Source: Haloarchaeobius litoreus (GTDB lineage Archaea > Halobacteriota > Halobacteria > Halobacteriales > Natrialbaceae). Taken from it: a stretch of 64,000 nt of DNA. Numbering within the stretch: position 1 is the stretch's first letter; each line of letters opens with the position of its first letter. A program made the position numbers and the translations under genes. The notes below the pieces were generated by a model, which worked only from the letters and a program-made list of their open reading frames with translations, made no database searches and was not told the origin of the DNA. The stretch is from positions 868,001 to 932,000 of the forward strand of contig NZ_JANHJR010000001.1 of the NCBI RefSeq assembly GCF_024495425.1, in the 5' to 3' direction. Below are positions 16,392 through 31,765 of the stretch, piece by piece.

Positions 16392-17444
16392 CTACCCGAA
16401 GCCCTCGAATTGTGTCGCGTCCCGGGGGACGCCGATCACCCGGGTGGCGGCGACGAGCTGCTCGACCATCGCCGAGATGCCGCAGGCGTACACGTCGACC
16501 GAACCGGGGTCGATGCGTGCCGCGACGGCCCTGGCCGGTGGCTCCGCGACGAACCTCGCGAGCTCGGGTCGGAGTTCGTCGGTGTCGACCGCGTCGTCGT
16601 CGACGTACTTCAGCAGGACGCGCTGGACGTAGTCGGACTCGCCGGTCCAGTCGGTGAGGTGGTGCTCGCGGGTGAGCGTCGGCACGAAGTGGAACCCGTC
16701 GTACCGGCGGTCGTACTCGCGGAACGCCTCGCGGTACGCGAGGTCGTCCTCCCACGCGCAGCCGAGGAACACCCACACGTCGCGCTCGACTCCGTCGACG
16801 ACGTTCCGGCCGGTGTCGAACAGGTAGTCAACCATCCCCTTGAACGGCGCAACGCCGGTTCCCGTGGCGAGGAACACGAGGTCGTTCGCCGACGGGGGGC
16901 CGAGCACCATCTCGCCGTTCGGTCCCCGGACGGTCACCTCGTCGCCCTCGTCGAGATGCTGGAACAGATCGGTCGTGAGCCGCCCACCGGGGACGCGCCG
17001 GATGCAGAACTCCACCTCGTTTCTGGTCGGTGAACTGGCGATGGAGTACGGCCGCGGGTGCCCGTCGAAGGTCACCGTCGCGTACTGCCCCGGCGCGAAC
17101 TCGAACGGGGTGTCGTCGTCGATACGGACCCGAACGCGGAGCAACGACGGATACGGGCGCACGAACCGGCCCCCGAGGTCCGACAGCGCGTCGAGTTCTG
17201 CATCGGAGAAACCCGCTTCGGCCGCCCGCGACTGGAGGTCCTCCCAGTCGACGTCCGAGCCAATCTCTTCCTCGTCGTACCAGTCGCCGACGTCGTTCCG
17301 GTCGAGGAGGGCCCGGACGACCTGTTCGACCTCGTCGACCCGGTTCTCGTCCATCACCGTCACGTCAGTCACCGTCGCCGACTCGGTCACCAGCGGGAGT
17401 TCCGCGGCCGCCTCGTGGTGGCCGAGGTGTCGCGGCACGTCCAT
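16392..17444 (-). CDS. FAD/NAD(P)-binding ferredoxin reductase-like oxidoreductase
   Basis: A 350-residue protein. Residues 1-95 form an acidic extension with a small helical part (NDVGDWYDEEEIGSD). An FNR-type FAD domain follows: FAPGQYATVTF and the flavin motif RPYSIASSP. The NAD(P) domain has LVFLATGTGVAPFKGMVDYLF and the C-terminal VYACGISAMVEQL. It lacks cysteines for a ferredoxin domain, so it should take electrons from or to a separate carrier. The N-terminal extension is unusual for the family and could mediate partner binding. Substrate unknown. Confidence 0.8.
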   Translation of the reverse strand: MDVPRHLGHHEAAAELPLVTESATVTDVTVMDENRVDEVEQVVRALLDRNDVGDWYDEEEIGSDVDWEDLQSRAAEAGFSDAELDALSDLGGRFVRPYPSLLRVRVRIDDDTPFEFAPGQYATVTFDGHPRPYSIASSPTRNEVEFCIRRVPGGRLTTDLFQHLDEGDEVTVRGPNGEMVLGPPSANDLVFLATGTGVAPFKGMVDYLFDTGRNVVDGVERDVWVFLGCAWEDDLAYREAFREYDRRYDGFHFVPTLTREHHLTDWTGESDYVQRVLLKYVDDDAVDTDELRPELARFVAEPPARAVAARIDPGSVDVYACGISAMVEQLVAATRVIGVPRDATQFEGFG

Positions 17445-17496
17445 GGCGGACGGTTCAGCGGGGAGAAAGGAAAATACTCGGGGTGCGGTTCGTGGA

Positions 17497-21983
<4,487 letters not shown>

Positions 21984-22049
21984 CCACGCACTGTCGGGAA
22001 ATCTGTCGTTACCATGGGTGCAGAAACGACGCTCGCAGTCCCAGATTGA

Positions 22050-22373
22050 TCAGTGCTGTCCACGGCTGTCGGTGGTGTGGTCGAGCACCCACCGGTACGC
22101 GCCGAGCGCCGCGAGCATGACCCCCGCCCCCGCGAGCAACAGCGGCGTCGGCACGGGCCTGTCCGCCGCCAGCATGTAGCCCGTGAGCACGACGAGCAGG
22201 AGGGCGTTGGCCTCGCAGACGGCGACGCCAGCCGAGAGCCACGGCCGACCGTCTCCGAAGGCACCGCGCTGGACGAGCAGCATCGTCGTCCGCGTCGCCA
22301 CGACCAGCGCCACGAGGGACACGCCGGTCAGGAGAACGCCGTAGCCGGGTGCACTCGCCGTGGAGACGACCAT
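22050..22373 (-). CDS. Small three-helix membrane protein
   Basis: A 107-residue protein from an ATG giving MVVSTASAPGYGVLL; an in-frame upstream ATG would add a basic extension of 21 residues. Hydrophobic segments lie at about 12-33, 46-66 and 74-95. There is no recognised family. It lies between gyrB (same strand, downstream) and top6B (divergent), in the topoisomerase region. Confidence 0.55.
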   Translation of the reverse strand: MVVSTASAPGYGVLLTGVSLVALVVATRTTMLLVQRGAFGDGRPWLSAGVAVCEANALLLVVLTGYMLAADRPVPTPLLLAGAGVMLAALGAYRWVLDHTTDSRGQH

Positions 22374-22486
22374 CCCTTGTTCGGTTGATACGATTGGTCC
22401 CGTTTTGACTCTGCTGGCCGTTCGGTTCACTTTCACTCCGCCAGCGTACCCCTTTTAACCTCGGCCGCGGAAAGGGGGAGTACAGA

Positions 22487-24964
22487 ATGACGTCCTTCCA
22501 GCAGACACTCGGCGAGGAGGAGGGCATCGCCGAGGAGTTGGCCGAGAGCCAGCGGGCCATCTCCATCGCCGAGTTCTTCGAGAAGAACAAGCAGATGCTC
22601 GGGTTCGACTCCGAGGCCCGGGCGCTCGTCACGGCCGTCAAGGAGGCCGTCGACAACGCGCTGGACGCCACGGAGGAGGCCCGTATCCGACCGAACATCT
22701 CGGTCGAGATCGCGGAGTCGGGCGACTACTACCGACTCGCCGTCGAGGACAACGGTCCCGGCATCACGAAGGAGCAGATCCCGAAGATCTTCGGGAAGCT
22801 CCTGTACGGGAGCCGGTTCCACGCGCGCGAGCAGTCCCGCGGCCAGCAGGGTATCGGTATCTCCGCGGCCGTGCTGTACTCCCAGCTTACCAGCGGTAAG
22901 CCGGCGAAGGTCACCTCCCGGACGAAGGGGTCGGGGACGGTGATGGAGTTCGAGCTCGTCATCGACACCGACGACAACGAGCCGGAGATTCGCGAGGAAC
23001 GCGAACTCACGCCGGGCGAGTCCGACCTCGGCGACACACACGGCACGCGTATCGAGCTGGAGATGGCGGCGAACATGCGCGCCCGCCAGCAGCTCCACGA
23101 CTACATCAAACACACCGCGGTCGTCAACCCGCACGCGACCATCTCCTTCTCCGAGCCGAACGACGAGTTCGTCGCGAAGGCCGACTACGACGCCGACCTC
23201 CCCGAGGAGACCGAGGAGATCCGGCCACATCCACACGGCGTCGAACTCGGGAACGTCCTCAAGATGCTGAAGGCGACCGACTCGCACTCGGTGTCGGGCT
23301 TCCTCCAGACCGAGTTCACCCGCGTCGGGCGCAAGACCGCCGACAACATCGTCGACGCCTTCCGCGACCGGCACTACGGCCGCGAGATGGCGTGGTCGCT
23401 CCCCGACGACGACGCGGTCGTCGCGGCGGTCACCGAGGCCGTGAACAACAAACCCTCCGAGGCAGTCGGCGCGTTCGCCGACCAGGTCGTCACAGCGCTC
23501 GACGACCGGGCCGCCGACGGCCGCGTGGCCCACCATCAGGTCGCCGCGGCGGTCGAGGCAGCCGCCGGGGCCGTCGAGGCCGACGCCCAGTTCGGTTCGA
23601 CCGTTCGCGAGAACGTCGTCGAGGGCGTCTGGACTGCCATCACGGGCTACGGCGTGACGAGCGCGGACGAGGAGACCGACGACGCCGCGCGGATCCGCGA
23701 CGACGTGCGCGCCCACGCCGACGCGGCCACCTCGGTCCAGAAGGACGACGCCGTCGTCGTCGCCTTCGCCGACCGGCTAGCCGCGAAGTTCGTGCCCGAG
23801 GGGGAGGACGCCGAGGACCCGGCCGTTCGCCGGAACCGACTCCACAGGGACACCGTCCGGGACTACGTCGACCGGGCCGCGGACATGACCGAGGAGCGCG
23901 AGGACGCCACCTTCGGCGACACCGCACGCGAGAACATCGTCGAGGAGCTCTGGAGCACGATGGTGACGGTGCCGGACGACCCGCCGAAGGTCCGCGACCT
24001 CGCCGGGGACAGACAGGGCGTCGGCGACCTCGTCGCCGCGATGCGGAAGACCGACATCATCGCGCCACCGACCTCGTGTCTCTCGCCCATCTCGGCCGAA
24101 CTCGTCGAGGCCGGCCTCCGCAAGGAGTTCGACGCGGAGTTCTACTCGGCGGCGACCCGCGACGCCGAGGTCACCGCGGGCGACCCGTTCGTCGTGGAGG
24201 CCGGCATCGCCTACGGCGGCGACATCGAGGCCGAGGGGCAGGCCAACCTGCTCCGATACGCCAACCGCGTCCCGCTCGTCTACAAGCGGGGCGGCTGTGC
24301 CATCACGCAGGTCATCCAGAACATCGGCTGGCGGAACTACAACCTCGACCAGCCGGGCGGCCGCGGCGTGCCCACCGGCCCGGCCGTCATCATGGTCCAC
24401 GTCGCTTCGACGAACGTCCCCTTCACCAGCGAGTCGAAGGACGCCGTCGCCTCGGTGCCCGAGATCGAGGACGAGATCGAGCTCGCCGTGCGCGAGGCCG
24501 CACGCGACCTGAAATCGTATCTGAAGAAGCAGCGTTCGATGCGCAAACGTCAGCAGAAGCAGAACGTCCTCGCGGACATCCTGCCCCGGATGGCGACGAA
24601 GGTCGCCGAGGTGACCGGGCGACCGGAGCCGAACTTCGACGACGCACTGGCCCGCATCATGAACAACGTCCTCGTCGAGCGCGAGACCAAGGAGAACGGC
24701 GACAGTCAGACCGTGACCGTCCGCGTCGAGAACAACGCCTCGACGAAGGAGTCGCCGGAGCTGACGGACATCGTCACCGCCGAACCCTCGAACCTGACCG
24801 ACGGCGCGACCGTCGTCGAGATGGACGGCGAGTGGTTCGTCAAGTGGCAGCCGGAGGTGAGCTCGGGAGACGAGGCCGTCCTCGAGTACACCGTCGCGAC
24901 CGACGCATCGTTCGACCTCTCCGTCAGCGGGGTCGAGGGACCGAAACTGACCGTGACCAACTGA
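22487..24964 (+). CDS. top6B: DNA topoisomerase VI subunit B
   Basis: An 825-residue subunit B of topoisomerase VI. The GHKL ATPase shows [21 protein letters not shown] and [15 protein letters not shown], and the transducer contains the switch-lysine region near [11 protein letters not shown]. The protein is longer than the roughly 530-residue Sulfolobus form. The extra length includes an acidic insert at about residues 300-530, a feature I associate with haloarchaeal Top6B, and a C-terminal beta-domain ([11 protein letters not shown] to KLTVTN). ATP binding by this subunit gates DNA passage and decatenation. The upstream ccttttaacc at about 22450 is a plausible TATA box. It is followed one base later by top6A. 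Confidence 0.96.
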   Translation: MTSFQQTLGEEEGIAEELAESQRAISIAEFFEKNKQMLGFDSEARALVTAVKEAVDNALDATEEARIRPNISVEIAESGDYYRLAVEDNGPGITKEQIPKIFGKLLYGSRFHAREQSRGQQGIGISAAVLYSQLTSGKPAKVTSRTKGSGTVMEFELVIDTDDNEPEIREERELTPGESDLGDTHGTRIELEMAANMRARQQLHDYIKHTAVVNPHATISFSEPNDEFVAKADYDADLPEETEEIRPHPHGVELGNVLKMLKATDSHSVSGFLQTEFTRVGRKTADNIVDAFRDRHYGREMAWSLPDDDAVVAAVTEAVNNKPSEAVGAFADQVVTALDDRAADGRVAHHQVAAAVEAAAGAVEADAQFGSTVRENVVEGVWTAITGYGVTSADEETDDAARIRDDVRAHADAATSVQKDDAVVVAFADRLAAKFVPEGEDAEDPAVRRNRLHRDTVRDYVDRAADMTEEREDATFGDTARENIVEELWSTMVTVPDDPPKVRDLAGDRQGVGDLVAAMRKTDIIAPPTSCLSPISAELVEAGLRKEFDAEFYSAATRDAEVTAGDPFVVEAGIAYGGDIEAEGQANLLRYANRVPLVYKRGGCAITQVIQNIGWRNYNLDQPGGRGVPTGPAVIMVHVASTNVPFTSESKDAVASVPEIEDEIELAVREAARDLKSYLKKQRSMRKRQQKQNVLADILPRMATKVAEVTGRPEPNFDDALARIMNNVLVERETKENGDSQTVTVRVENNASTKESPELTDIVTAEPSNLTDGATVVEMDGEWFVKWQPEVSSGDEAVLEYTVATDASFDLSVSGVEGPKLTVTN

Positions 24965-24965
24965 T

Positions 24966-26057
24966 ATGAGCACCGACACAGACGCAGACGCACGACAGCA
25001 ACTCATCGACCTCGCCGCGGAGTTCTACGACCAGTTCGAGGACGGGAACGTCCCGACCATGACGCTCCCGACCCGGACGAAGTCGAACATCGAGTACGAC
25101 GAGGAGAGCAACGTCTGGGTGTACGGCGACCGCACGTCCACCCGCTCGGCCAACTCGGTCCGGGGCGCACGAAAGCTCCTGAAGGCCATCTACACCATCG
25201 AGTTCCTCTCGCGCCAGCTGGACGAGGACCGCTCCTCCACCCTGCGTGAGCTGTACTACCTCTCCGAGTCGTGGGACGCCGAGGAGGCCCAGTTCAACGG
25301 GCAGGACGAGTCGAACAAGCTCGTCGAGGACCTGGAGATCGTCAGCGAGGTCAAGCGGGAGGACTTCCACATGCGCCCGGAGGAGTCGGGCGCGACCCTC
25401 ATCGGCCCGCTCGAACTCATCGAGCAGACCCGCCGGGGCGAACGACAGATACACTGTCAAGAGGACGTGGGCGAGGGCGGCTACCAGATTCCCAACAACC
25501 CCGACACCATCGAGTTCACCGACCACGACATCGACTTCGTCCTCTGCGTGGAGACGGGTGGGATGCGCGACCGGCTCGTCGAGAACGGGTTCGACACGGA
25601 CTACAACTGCCTCGTCGTCCACCTGAAGGGTCAGCCCGCCCGGGCGACCCGGCGCATCACGAAACGGCTCCACGACGAGCTCGACCTCCCGGTGCTGGTG
25701 TTCACTGACGGCGACCCGTGGTCGTACCGCATCTTCGGCTCCGTGGCGTACGGCTCCATCAAGTCCGCACACCTCTCGAAGTACCTCGCGACGCCGGAGG
25801 CCCGCTACGTCGGCATCCGCCCGCAGGACATCGTGGAGTACGACCTGCCGACGGACCCGCTCGCCGACTCCGACGTGAACGCCCTGGAGTCCGAGCTGGA
25901 GGACCCCCGGTTCCAGGACGAGTTCTGGACCGAGCAGATCGAGCTCCAGCTCGACATCGAGAAGAAGGCCGAACAGCAGGCCCTGGCGGCGAACGGGCTG
26001 GACTTCGTCACCGACACGTACCTGCCCGAACGCCTGACGGAGATGGGCGTCCTCTGA
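24966..26057 (+). CDS. top6A: DNA topoisomerase VI subunit A (Spo11-like)
   Basis: A 363-residue catalytic subunit. The Spo11-type tyrosine is in [13 protein letters not shown] (about 99), within the CAP-like winged helix, and the TOPRIM acidic residues are in [21 protein letters not shown]. The C-terminal [11 protein letters not shown] and [15 protein letters not shown] match the family end. It makes the two-nucleotide staggered double-strand break for strand passage. It forms an operon with top6B and is divergent from gyrB-gyrA, so both type II enzymes are under neighbouring control. Confidence 0.97.
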   Translation: MSTDTDADARQQLIDLAAEFYDQFEDGNVPTMTLPTRTKSNIEYDEESNVWVYGDRTSTRSANSVRGARKLLKAIYTIEFLSRQLDEDRSSTLRELYYLSESWDAEEAQFNGQDESNKLVEDLEIVSEVKREDFHMRPEESGATLIGPLELIEQTRRGERQIHCQEDVGEGGYQIPNNPDTIEFTDHDIDFVLCVETGGMRDRLVENGFDTDYNCLVVHLKGQPARATRRITKRLHDELDLPVLVFTDGDPWSYRIFGSVAYGSIKSAHLSKYLATPEARYVGIRPQDIVEYDLPTDPLADSDVNALESELEDPRFQDEFWTEQIELQLDIEKKAEQQALAANGLDFVTDTYLPERLTEMGVL

Positions 26058-26126
26058 GCACGGTCACCGGTCCGTCCGCCTCGTCGGGGTAGGAACCGTT
26101 ATCGTGCCCCCCGTCGTGTGAGATGC

Positions 26127-26819
26127 ATGGCACGACTACCTGTTGCTCTCGTGGTGCTCACCGTGCTCCTCGCCGGCTGTGTCGGCGGGGGCGTGGGAGT
26201 GGATTCGACCGAGACCGGAACACCGACCAGCAGCGGCGGTGGCTCCGGTGGCGGCAACGGCGGTGGCGGCGGTGGCGGCGGTGGCAGCGGCGACCTCGAA
26301 CCCGGGAGCTGGAACGTGCTCGAGTTCGACCAGCCCGCGACGTACACGTACGACATCTACGTGGAGGAGGAGGGGTCCGGCACCCTCGTCTGGGACGTCC
26401 AGGAGGTCGACGGCGACACCATCACCATCCGGACGGTGTACGAACTCGGCGAGGAGCGCTACGAGTCGACCGTGACCGGCACGAAGGAGACGGTCCAGTC
26501 ACAGCTCTACGCGAACCCCGCGGGTATCCTGCTCCTGACGACGATGTTCACGCCCTCGGCGTGGTACGGCGGCCAGGAGCTCGAAGTCGGGTCGGGCTGG
26601 TCCTACCAGACCCAGGAGGGCTCGGCGAGCTTCGAGGTGACCGGCGTCCAGACGTACGCCGGCGTCGACTGCTTCTACTCGGAGATGATAGTCGACGGCA
26701 CGACGCTGCACGAGGGCTGCTTCTCGCCGGACCTCGGGCTGGCCCCCTACACCGCGTACTACAACGAGGACGGGAGCCTCTCGATGTCGATGGAACTCGT
26801 CAGCTACGAGCGGAACTGA
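26127..26819 (+). CDS. Secreted lipoprotein with long glycine-rich linker
   Basis: A 230-residue protein. It has a Sec-type lipoprotein signal: MARLPVALVVLTVLLAGCVG, lipobox LAGC. A Gly/Ser/Asn linker of about 19 residues follows at about 36-55 as a flexible tether. The mature domain is beta-rich, with regular strands such as TYTYDIYVEEEGSGTL and ETVQSQLY, and contains two cysteines about 20 residues apart (DCFYSE, EGCFSP) that may pair outside the cell. No family is recognised. The ATG at 26127 is chosen because it opens the signal peptide directly. Confidence 0.65.
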   Translation: MARLPVALVVLTVLLAGCVGGGVGVDSTETGTPTSSGGGSGGGNGGGGGGGGGSGDLEPGSWNVLEFDQPATYTYDIYVEEEGSGTLVWDVQEVDGDTITIRTVYELGEERYESTVTGTKETVQSQLYANPAGILLLTTMFTPSAWYGGQELEVGSGWSYQTQEGSASFEVTGVQTYAGVDCFYSEMIVDGTTLHEGCFSPDLGLAPYTAYYNEDGSLSMSMELVSYERN

Positions 26820-26837
26820 GTTCCGGGCTCCGTTTCT

Positions 26838-27590
26838 CTACCTCTCGTCCAGCACGACCGGGACGCCCCGACCGGCCACGTCGGCCGCGAACGCGCCCGA
26901 GTCCGTCGTGAGGATGTCGATGGTGTTGTAGTGGACTGGCAGGACCAGGTCCGGGTCCATGCGCTCGGCCAGGTCGGCCGCCTCGTGGCGGTCGCTGACC
27001 ACTGTCCCACCGATGTTCGCGAGGAACAGCGACACGTCCAGCTCCGCGAAGCCGTCGAGGGCGTCCGAGTCGCCGGGCCAGAACACCGTCACGTCAGCGA
27101 CCGAGAGCAGGAAGCCACAGCCGAACCCTGGGGGATGGGTGACCGAGCCGTCCGGTTCGGCTCGCGGGCCCTCGGGGTCGTTGTACGCGGCGACCGTCCA
27201 GCAGTCCACGCCCGCCGTCGAGACGTGGTCCTCGTCGGTCACACGGACGACATCGTACGGGAGTTCGCCGACCGGCGTCACGTCCCGGTCGATGTTCGCC
27301 GCGTCGACGCCCTCGTAGACGACGACGGTCGCCTCTCGCTTCGCGACGCGCTGGATGGCGTCGGTGTCGTAGTGGTGGTCGTGCGTGATACAGACGAGGT
27401 CGCCGTCCTTCGGGTAGTCGTTCTGCGGTGCAGGGTGCGGCAGGTCTTCGTCACCCGGCGGGGCCCACTCACCGGAGAGGACACCGTAGCGGCCGGGGTC
27501 GAGGTAGACGACGGTTCCGTCCTGCGATTCGATGCGCGTGGTCGCGTAGCCGAGCCAGTCGACGAGCAGGCCGTCGTGACGGATGGTCAT
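26838..27590 (-). CDS. Metallo-beta-lactamase-fold hydrolase (UlaG-like)
   Basis: A 250-residue protein beginning MTIRHDGLLVDWLGYATTRI. The metal motif ITHDHHYDTDAI (HxHxxD) is at about 74-85, and further ligands are in FWPGDSDA and LPVHYNT. Early strands GTVVYLDPG match the YLDPG of UlaG-type lactonases and related L-ascorbate-6-phosphate lactonase-like enzymes. The substrate is unknown; haloarchaeal members are widely annotated only by fold. The ATG at 27590 is favoured over an upstream one because it gives the conserved beta-strand start. Confidence 0.8.
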   Translation of the reverse strand: MTIRHDGLLVDWLGYATTRIESQDGTVVYLDPGRYGVLSGEWAPPGDEDLPHPAPQNDYPKDGDLVCITHDHHYDTDAIQRVAKREATVVVYEGVDAANIDRDVTPVGELPYDVVRVTDEDHVSTAGVDCWTVAAYNDPEGPRAEPDGSVTHPPGFGCGFLLSVADVTVFWPGDSDALDGFAELDVSLFLANIGGTVVSDRHEAADLAERMDPDLVLPVHYNTIDILTTDSGAFAADVAGRGVPVVLDER

Positions 27591-27672
27591 GCCCGGGCGT
27601 TGGTGCGGCCGTGGCAAAACGGCGACGGATGCGGGCGGGCTGACCGGGGCTCGGTCGGCCTACACCGCCGGG

Positions 27673-28191
27673 TCAGTCGACCGTGGTCCACGAGTGCCGG
27701 GTGTCCTGGTCGACGACCTCGTACACCTCGTCACCGAGTCCGGAGAGGGAGGTATCGAAGCACCGACGGCAGAGTTCGGCGGCGAGACAGGCGTCCGCGG
27801 ACGGAACCGGCTCGTCGTAGCGAACCGCGATGCCGGTGGTGCCGTCCAGCTCGACGACCAGCCGGTGTTCGTCGGCGAGCGCCCGCACGACCTCGCGCAC
27901 CTCGGTGCCGATATCCCGTACGTAGTGGGTTCCCTTCACGTAGTCGTAGCGTCCAGTCGGCCCGTCGTAGATCTGGACCCGGTAGTGGTCGGACAGCATC
28001 GGGCGGCCGAGATGTGCGTCGAACAGCTTCGCCAGCCGGGTCCGGTGTTCGTCGACGGTGGCGACACCGTCGACCTCGTCCTCGAGAAAGTCCCAGACGA
28101 CGGCGGGCTGGACGTCGAGCTCCTCGGCACGGTCGCGGACCCACTCGGGTTTCTCGTCGCCGATGTCGTCCGGCGGTGTGCCGATTCCCAT
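27673..28191 (-). CDS. Conserved haloarchaeal protein of unknown function
   Basis: A 172-residue acidic soluble protein. The first 50 residues look helical (PEWVRDRAEELDVQPAVVWDFLEDEVDGV); the remainder has mixed alpha/beta character with YRVQIYDGPTGRYDYVKGTHYVRD. There is a CRRC-like pair near residue 140 (ELCRRCFD). No membrane segment or known catalytic motif is seen. It is on the same strand as the DNA ligase upstream, separated by about 100 bp. Confidence 0.6.
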   Translation of the reverse strand: MGIGTPPDDIGDEKPEWVRDRAEELDVQPAVVWDFLEDEVDGVATVDEHRTRLAKLFDAHLGRPMLSDHYRVQIYDGPTGRYDYVKGTHYVRDIGTEVREVVRALADEHRLVVELDGTTGIAVRYDEPVPSADACLAAELCRRCFDTSLSGLGDEVYEVVDQDTRHSWTTVD

Positions 28192-28288
28192 ACAGCCACG
28201 AAGGGAGACCGATGGACAAAAGCGTATTTGCCGTTCCGTCGCTCGACCGGACCGACGGCTGACGAAACCAGGGAAATTCAGGGGTTGT

Positions 28289-29941
28289 TCACTGCGAACC
28301 GGCGAGCCGTTCCAGCCGCTCCAGCGAGTCCGCGTCCGTGGGTTCCTTGTCGTCTCGGACGCCGACGAAGCGCGGGAACCGGAGCGCGTAGCCCGATTCG
28401 TACGTCGGGGAGCTCTGGATCTCCTCGTAGCCGACCTCGAAGACGACCGCGGGTTCGAACGTCACGTCGCGCCCGGACTCCGTGGTGACGTGCCGTTCCA
28501 GTCGCCCGGTCAGCTCCGCCAGCTCCTCGTCCGTGACACCGGTCGCGACCTTCCCGACGGCCAGGTGGTCGTCACCGTCGCGCACCGCGATGTGGAACGT
28601 CCCGAACAGGTTCGCACGCCGGCCCTCGCCCCACTCGGCCCCGACGACGACGCAGTCGAGCGTCTCCACGTCGGGTTTGCGCTTCAGCCAGTTCTTCCCG
28701 CGCTTGCCCGGTGAGTACGTCGACCCGGGCTCCTTCAGCATGATGCCCTCGTGGCCCGCCGCCAGCGCGTCCGCTTCGTGGGCAGCCACGGCGTCCGCGT
28801 CGTCGGTTACGAGCAGGTCCTCGACGCCAGCGTCGATGGTCTCGCGGAGCCGGTCGTGTCGGTCGACGAGCGCCGCGTCGAGCAGGTCGTCGCCGCCGGC
28901 GTGCAGACAGTCGAACGCGCGGAGCTCGACGGTCACCTGCTCGCGGGCCTGCGCCACGTCGTGCTTCCGGCGGAAGCGCCTGAGCACCTGCTGGAACGGG
29001 AGCGGCTCGCCGTCGTCGTCGACCGCGACGACCTCGCCGTCGAGGATGGCCGGTGCGTCGCAGTGCTCGCGGACGAACTCGCCCACCTCCGGGAGGGCGT
29101 CGGTCACGTCCGCCATGTTCCGGGAGTAGACCGACACCTCGTCGCCGTCCCAGTGGACCTGCACGCGAGCCCCGTCGAACTTCGTCTCCACCGCGGCCTC
29201 GTCCCAGTCCTCCAGCGCGTCGCTCGCGCTGCCGGCCTGCGCGAGCATCGGCTGGACGGGGCGGCCGACCTCGAGTTCCATCGCGGCGATACCGGCCTCG
29301 CCCTCGTCGCGAGCCGTCTCGGCGACGAGCCCGTAATCGTTCGACACCTGGAGGGCGCGCTCCACGGCGGCGACGGGCACGTCGAACGCGTCGGCGATGG
29401 CGTCCCTCACGGTGCCTTCGCCGACGCCGATGCGCATCTCCGCGAGGACGAGCCGCGCGAGGTAGCGGGCCTCCCGTTGCTCGCTCTCGTTGAACAGCCC
29501 GAACAGCCGGTCGACCTTCGCGCCCTCGCTCCCTGCGCCCTCCGTGGACGCGAGCGCGACGAGGTCGTCGTACACCGACCCGACGGTGCGGTCGTCGCCG
29601 CTCTCCCCGACCCCGAACGCGCCGAGCCCGGTCTGGCCGCCGAACTCGTACTCCTCGGCGACGGCCCCGATTTCGCCGACCTCGGCGACCCGGGCCTCCA
29701 CGTCGTCGGCGTCGACGTTCGGGCCCGCAGCACGCGCGATGGCGGTGTAGCAGGTGCTCGGCCCGACGTCCAGCTTGCGCTCGTCCCACGCCGGGAACAC
29801 GCGACCCTGGACGAACCGAGCGACGACGGCGAGGTCGTCGCCGGCCGCCGCGAACAGGTCGCCGACGAGCGCGACCGTCTCCAGATCAGCCGGCTCCCCC
29901 TCGATTTCTGCCGCACGCTCGGCGAACGACGCGAACTTCAT
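28289..29941 (-). CDS. lig: ATP-dependent DNA ligase
   Basis: A 550-residue archaeal type I DNA ligase. The N-terminal DNA-binding region spans about 1-220 (LARLVLAEMRIGVGEGTVRDA is characteristic). The adenylation domain has motif I ETKFDGARVQVHW with the nucleotidyl lysine at about residue 248, then MLKEPGSTYSPGKRGKNWLKRKP, and the OB-domain ends in PRFVGVRDDKEPTDAD. It seals nicks in replication and repair. An upstream ggtttatcc on the minus strand (about 29970) is a suitable TATA box for a leaderless mRNA. Confidence 0.95.
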   Translation of the reverse strand: MKFASFAERAAEIEGEPADLETVALVGDLFAAAGDDLAVVARFVQGRVFPAWDERKLDVGPSTCYTAIARAAGPNVDADDVEARVAEVGEIGAVAEEYEFGGQTGLGAFGVGESGDDRTVGSVYDDLVALASTEGAGSEGAKVDRLFGLFNESEQREARYLARLVLAEMRIGVGEGTVRDAIADAFDVPVAAVERALQVSNDYGLVAETARDEGEAGIAAMELEVGRPVQPMLAQAGSASDALEDWDEAAVETKFDGARVQVHWDGDEVSVYSRNMADVTDALPEVGEFVREHCDAPAILDGEVVAVDDDGEPLPFQQVLRRFRRKHDVAQAREQVTVELRAFDCLHAGGDDLLDAALVDRHDRLRETIDAGVEDLLVTDDADAVAAHEADALAAGHEGIMLKEPGSTYSPGKRGKNWLKRKPDVETLDCVVVGAEWGEGRRANLFGTFHIAVRDGDDHLAVGKVATGVTDEELAELTGRLERHVTTESGRDVTFEPAVVFEVGYEEIQSSPTYESGYALRFPRFVGVRDDKEPTDADSLERLERLAGSQ

Positions 29942-30173
29942 CGACCGAGCGTACTGGCGACGGTGGGATAAACCGGTCGGATTCTGACGACGCGGGAGTG
30001 CGGGGGTTCAAGTGCAAAGCCGGGGCCAACGTCGGCGTGCCTGACCGAATGGCCCCGGGGGGAACGCGGGTGCGCGACACGACCCCTCGGGCGCGGCCAG
30101 TGTCGCCTGTTCGCAACCGACGCCAACCTGCTGACCCACGGGTTTTTAGAGCGCACCCGTCCGACTGTCTCCC

Positions 30174-31736
30174 ATGTCCGACGACGACCTCGCCGAACGA
30201 GTCGACTCGGCGTTGTCTGTCGACCGGGAGTCGTTCCAGGCGGCGGTCGACGACGACGTCGCGGTGCTGAAGGAGGAGCTGGCGGCGGGGACGTTCGACA
30301 ACCCCCAGGCCATCCTCGGGCTGGAGTACGAGTTCTACGCGGTCTCGGAGCCCGACACCGAGCGCCAGGGGGGCGCCGGGAACTACCCCCTTCGTCGCGT
30401 GCCACGCCGGTTGCTGGAGTTCATCGGCTTCGAGAAGGAGCTCGGCCTCCACAACGCCGAGATGACGACGAGCCCCCAGCCGTTCAACCGTCACGGCCTG
30501 CTCGCACAGGAACACGAGGTACTGGCTAGGCTGGAGACCGCCCTCGACTGCACTCGCTCGGAGGGGATGCGCCTCGTCAGCGACGGGATGTGGACCATCC
30601 CGCCGGAAGGCGAGACGGCGAGCCAGTACCTCACCGACAGCGTCGAGGACCGGGGCGTCCGCATCGCGACGAACATGAGCGACTCGGCGCGCTATCACGC
30701 GATGGCGAACACCGACCGGGCGACGACCGCGGGGATGCGCCTCGACGCGCCGAACGTCGACCTCCAGGCGGATACGGTGCTGCCGGAGAGCCTCATCACC
30801 TCCATCCAGCCGCACTACCAGGTGTCCCACGCCGCGGACCTGCCGACGTTCTTCCGGTACGCGCTGCGGATCGCCGGACCGCTGCTCGCACTGGGAGTGA
30901 ACTCGCCGTTCTTCCCGCCGGAGCTGTACGACGACTCGGCGTCACCGGCCGACATCCTCGACGACGCGTGGATGGAACACCGCATCAGCGTGTTCGAGAC
31001 GGTGCTCAACGCCGCCTCGGACACCGCCGGTAAAGTCCGGTTCCCGCGTGACTTCGAGACCGTCGAGGAGGCCGTCGACCGGATCGCCGAGGACGATACG
31101 TTCGTGCCCCTCGACGTCGAGGAGACCAACCGGTTCGACGACAAGTTCGCGCACTTCCGGACCAAACACGGCACGTACTGGCGGTGGGTCCGCCCGGTGT
31201 TCGGCGGGCCGACGCGCTCGGCAGCCAACGCCCGCATCGAGTTCCGCCCCATCCCCGCTCAGCCGACGGTCCGCGACAGCCTCGCGTTCCAGGCGGCCTT
31301 CGCCGGGCTGATGGAGGCCCTGCCGAAGCTCGAACACCCGGTCGCGGACCTCGACTGGGAGCTGGCCCACGACAACTTCTACCGGGCGATGCGTGATGGT
31401 CTCGACGCCGACTTCACCTGGATCACGAACGACGGCAAGCAGGTGACCGACACGGTGGCCATCTACGAGGACATCCTCGACCACGCCGAGCAGGGGCTGA
31501 AGAACCGGGGCCTGAGCGACGACGACACGGCGACGTTCCTCTACCCGCTCCGGGTGCGCGTCCGACAGCACACGACCCCGGCCCGCTGGAAGCACGACCG
31601 CGTCCGGGAGCTGGTCGCCGACGGCACCGCGTTCGACGAGGCGGTGTACACCGCCCAGGGGGAGTACATCGATGCCCAGCGCGAGACGCTGCTCTCGGGA
31701 AGCTTCGCGGACTGGCTCCGTGAAGGCCGGAACTGA
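30174..31736 (+). CDS. Glutamate-cysteine ligase family protein (GCS2-like)
   Basis: A 520-residue member of the carboxylate-amine ligase/glutamate-cysteine ligase superfamily. Signature segments include [15 protein letters not shown] (catalytic Glu residues), [15 protein letters not shown], and [19 protein letters not shown] near the C-terminal active site. Haloarchaea accumulate gamma-glutamylcysteine rather than glutathione, so this could be the enzyme that makes it. Some superfamily members join other amines, so the substrate is inferred. A TATA-like gggtttttag at about 30143-30152 sits about 25 bp before the ATG. Confidence 0.78.
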   Translation: MSDDDLAERVDSALSVDRESFQAAVDDDVAVLKEELAAGTFDNPQAILGLEYEFYAVSEPDTERQGGAGNYPLRRVPRRLLEFIGFEKELGLHNAEMTTSPQPFNRHGLLAQEHEVLARLETALDCTRSEGMRLVSDGMWTIPPEGETASQYLTDSVEDRGVRIATNMSDSARYHAMANTDRATTAGMRLDAPNVDLQADTVLPESLITSIQPHYQVSHAADLPTFFRYALRIAGPLLALGVNSPFFPPELYDDSASPADILDDAWMEHRISVFETVLNAASDTAGKVRFPRDFETVEEAVDRIAEDDTFVPLDVEETNRFDDKFAHFRTKHGTYWRWVRPVFGGPTRSAANARIEFRPIPAQPTVRDSLAFQAAFAGLMEALPKLEHPVADLDWELAHDNFYRAMRDGLDADFTWITNDGKQVTDTVAIYEDILDHAEQGLKNRGLSDDDTATFLYPLRVRVRQHTTPARWKHDRVRELVADGTAFDEAVYTAQGEYIDAQRETLLSGSFADWLREGRN

Positions 31737-31765
31737 TTATAGTCCCGACGCTGAACGCTTCGTCC

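Noticed and set aside
30003-30030. T-arm-like ggggttcaa in the gap before the glutamate-cysteine ligase gene
   Set aside because: No acceptor, D-arm or anticodon stem can be formed around it.
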